Source of the DNA: Gammaproteobacteria bacterium
Lineage (GTDB): Bacteria > Pseudomonadota > Gammaproteobacteria > Steroidobacterales > Woeseiaceae
DNA: 44,389 bases
Reading direction: 5' to 3'
NCBI GenBank assembly: GCA_030429005.1
Contig: JAUIDP010000020.1
Span: 1-44,389 of the forward strand
Part shown: positions 43,349-44,389 of the stretch, piece by piece
Position numbering within the stretch: position 1 is the first letter of the stretch
Layout: every line of letters starts with the position of its first letter
The notes under the pieces: model-generated
The model's input: the letters and a program-made list of their open reading frames with translations, nothing else
Told to the model about the DNA's origin: nothing
Databases searched by the model: none
Program-made: the position numbers and the translations under genes

Positions 43349-44389
43349 TTGCGAACCTGGATACAAAATGCAGAGGCAGTCTGGACGGGCGAGGATTCGC
43401 CCGTCGCGGCCGGTATTGTTATTCGCGACAGCACGATCGAGGCAGTGCTGGCGGCGGGCGAAACACCGGACGGCCGCGTCGACCGCGAGTTTGACGCCAG
43501 CGGCCTGGTCGTCGTGCCCGGGCTGGTCAACTGCCATCATCATTTCTACCAGACGCTGACGCGCGCGTTCCCTGCCGCGCTGGATAAAGAACTGTTTCCG
43601 TGGCTGGTTTCGCTATACCCGGTCTGGGCCGGACTCGACACCGACGACATCGCAGCGTCTACCGAGCTGGCACTGGCGGAGTTGATGCTCTCCGGCTGCA
43701 CGACGACGACCGATCACCACTACCTGTTCACCGATGCAATTGCCGATGCCATCGATATACAGATGACCATTGCCGAGCGACTGGGCGTGCGAGTGGTCCT
43801 GACACGTGGCTCGATGAGCGTCGGCAAATCGGACGGCGGCCTGCCGCCGGACCATGTCGTGCAGGACGCCGCGACGATACTCGCCGACAGTGAGCGGTTA
43901 ATCCGCAAGTACCATGATGCGGGGGCCGGCTCGATGACACAGGTCGCGCTCGCACCGTGTTCGCCGTTCTCGGTGTCAGCCGAACTGATGCGGGACACGG
44001 CAGCCCTGGCACGCCGGCACAATGTCCTGCTGCACACGCATCTCGGTGAAACCGAAGACGAGAATCGTTATTGCGAATCGCACTTCGGCAAGCGCCCGGT
44101 TGACTTCCTCGCCGATCTCGACTGGCTGGCCGATGACGTCTGGCTCGCACACGGAATCCACTTTAATGACGACGAGATCGCCCGGCTGGGTGCGGCCGGA
44201 GTTGGTGTTTCGCACTGCCCGCATTCGAACATGCTGCTGTCGTCGGGCATTTGCAGGACGCGGGAACTCGAAGCGGCCGGCGTTGCCATCGGCCTTGGAG
44301 TGGACGGTTCCGCTTCAAACGACAGCAGCAACCTGATGCAGGAAGTGCGGCAGGCGTTCCTGTTGCAGCGCATGCACTATGGGGCCGAC
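43349..44389 (+). CDS. Amidohydrolase, 8-oxoguanine-deaminase type, 5' part
   Basis: 347 codons are visible and the right edge cuts the gene. The frame opens after a TAA near 43320 and has no ATG or GTG before the family's first strand; TTG at 43349, with GGAA 9 bp upstream, gives LRTWIQNAEAVWTGEDSP, which matches the family N-terminus and is the best start. Metal-binding motifs are VNCHHHFYQTLTR (HxH), LLHTHLGETEDEN, LAHGIHFND, and GLGVDGSASNDSSNLMQEV with the catalytic Asp. This TrzN/AtzB-like branch includes 8-oxoguanine deaminase and other aminohydrolases; RQAFLLQRMHYGAD supports the former. It acts in purine salvage or turnover, in the cytoplasm, with no obvious link to the kinase genes. 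Confidence 0.88.
   Translation, partial: MRTWIQNAEAVWTGEDSPVAAGIVIRDSTIEAVLAAGETPDGRVDREFDASGLVVVPGLVNCHHHFYQTLTRAFPAALDKELFPWLVSLYPVWAGLDTDDIAASTELALAELMLSGCTTTTDHHYLFTDAIADAIDIQMTIAERLGVRVVLTRGSMSVGKSDGGLPPDHVVQDAATILADSERLIRKYHDAGAGSMTQVALAPCSPFSVSAELMRDTAALARRHNVLLHTHLGETEDENRYCESHFGKRPVDFLADLDWLADDVWLAHGIHFNDDEIARLGAAGVGVSHCPHSNMLLSSGICRTRELEAAGVAIGLGVDGSASNDSSNLMQEVRQAFLLQRMHYGAD

Overview
The window is GC-rich, densely coded and has no tRNA, rRNA, CRISPR array, phage or recognisable transposase. Two TonB-dependent receptors, a FecI/FecR pair, lipoprotein signals, a complete ureDABCEFG-type urease cluster and a regulator/kinase/Spy-like trio point to a Gram-negative bacterium. A free-living, probably marine or soil gammaproteobacterium is the best guess; this rests on gene content and repeat style only.

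Left part (1-17608) is a catabolic region. A leftward operon (FAD-dependent aromatic-type hydroxylase, tandem GST, start of an AMP-forming acyl ligase) diverges from a rightward one (zinc-free MDR reductase, SDR, GST), followed by a TetR regulator, an MFS transporter and a thioesterase. A TonB receptor then leads a rightward series: VOC dioxygenase-like protein, FAH-family hydrolase, lipoprotein sulfatase, acyl-CoA dehydrogenase, quinone-oxidoreductase-like protein and exported cyclase-family hydrolase. The set fits uptake of an aromatic or polycyclic compound, possibly sulfated, with desulfation outside the cytoplasm, hydroxylation, ring cleavage, CoA activation and beta-oxidation. The substrate cannot be read from the sequence. 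Similar TGACA-N3-NTCA dyads lie in three promoters of this region and suggest one local regulon.

Middle part (17596-22987) is a leftward urease operon (small His-rich membrane protein, ureD, A, B, C, E, F, G) bracketed by two nearly identical 80-bp hairpin elements. Next, all leftward, come a Spy/CpxP-like periplasmic protein, its sensor kinase and its response regulator; a near-identical 16-bp motif precedes both the regulator and the Spy-like gene. A Tat-exported BBE-type flavin oxidase follows, then an ArsR/SRPBCC pair whose promoter predicts a leaderless mRNA with an operator inside the spacer.

Right part (28296-44389), rightward: a cell-surface-signalling unit (ECF sigma, FecR, STN-containing TonB receptor) translationally coupled to a Tat-lipoprotein PhoD-family phosphatase; an 1846-residue RHS/YD-repeat protein that looks like two secreted proteins joined in frame; an ECF sigma factor of the PF07638 type coupled to a membrane Ser/Thr kinase with TPRs (ECF43/PknT-like logic); and, cut by the right edge, an 8-oxoguanine-deaminase-type amidohydrolase. 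A short leftward remnant of an FG-GAP-like protein lies between the last two.

The least explained items are the double-signal-peptide architecture of the RHS protein and of the STN receptor, the hairpin pair around the urease operon, and the small His-rich protein heading that operon.
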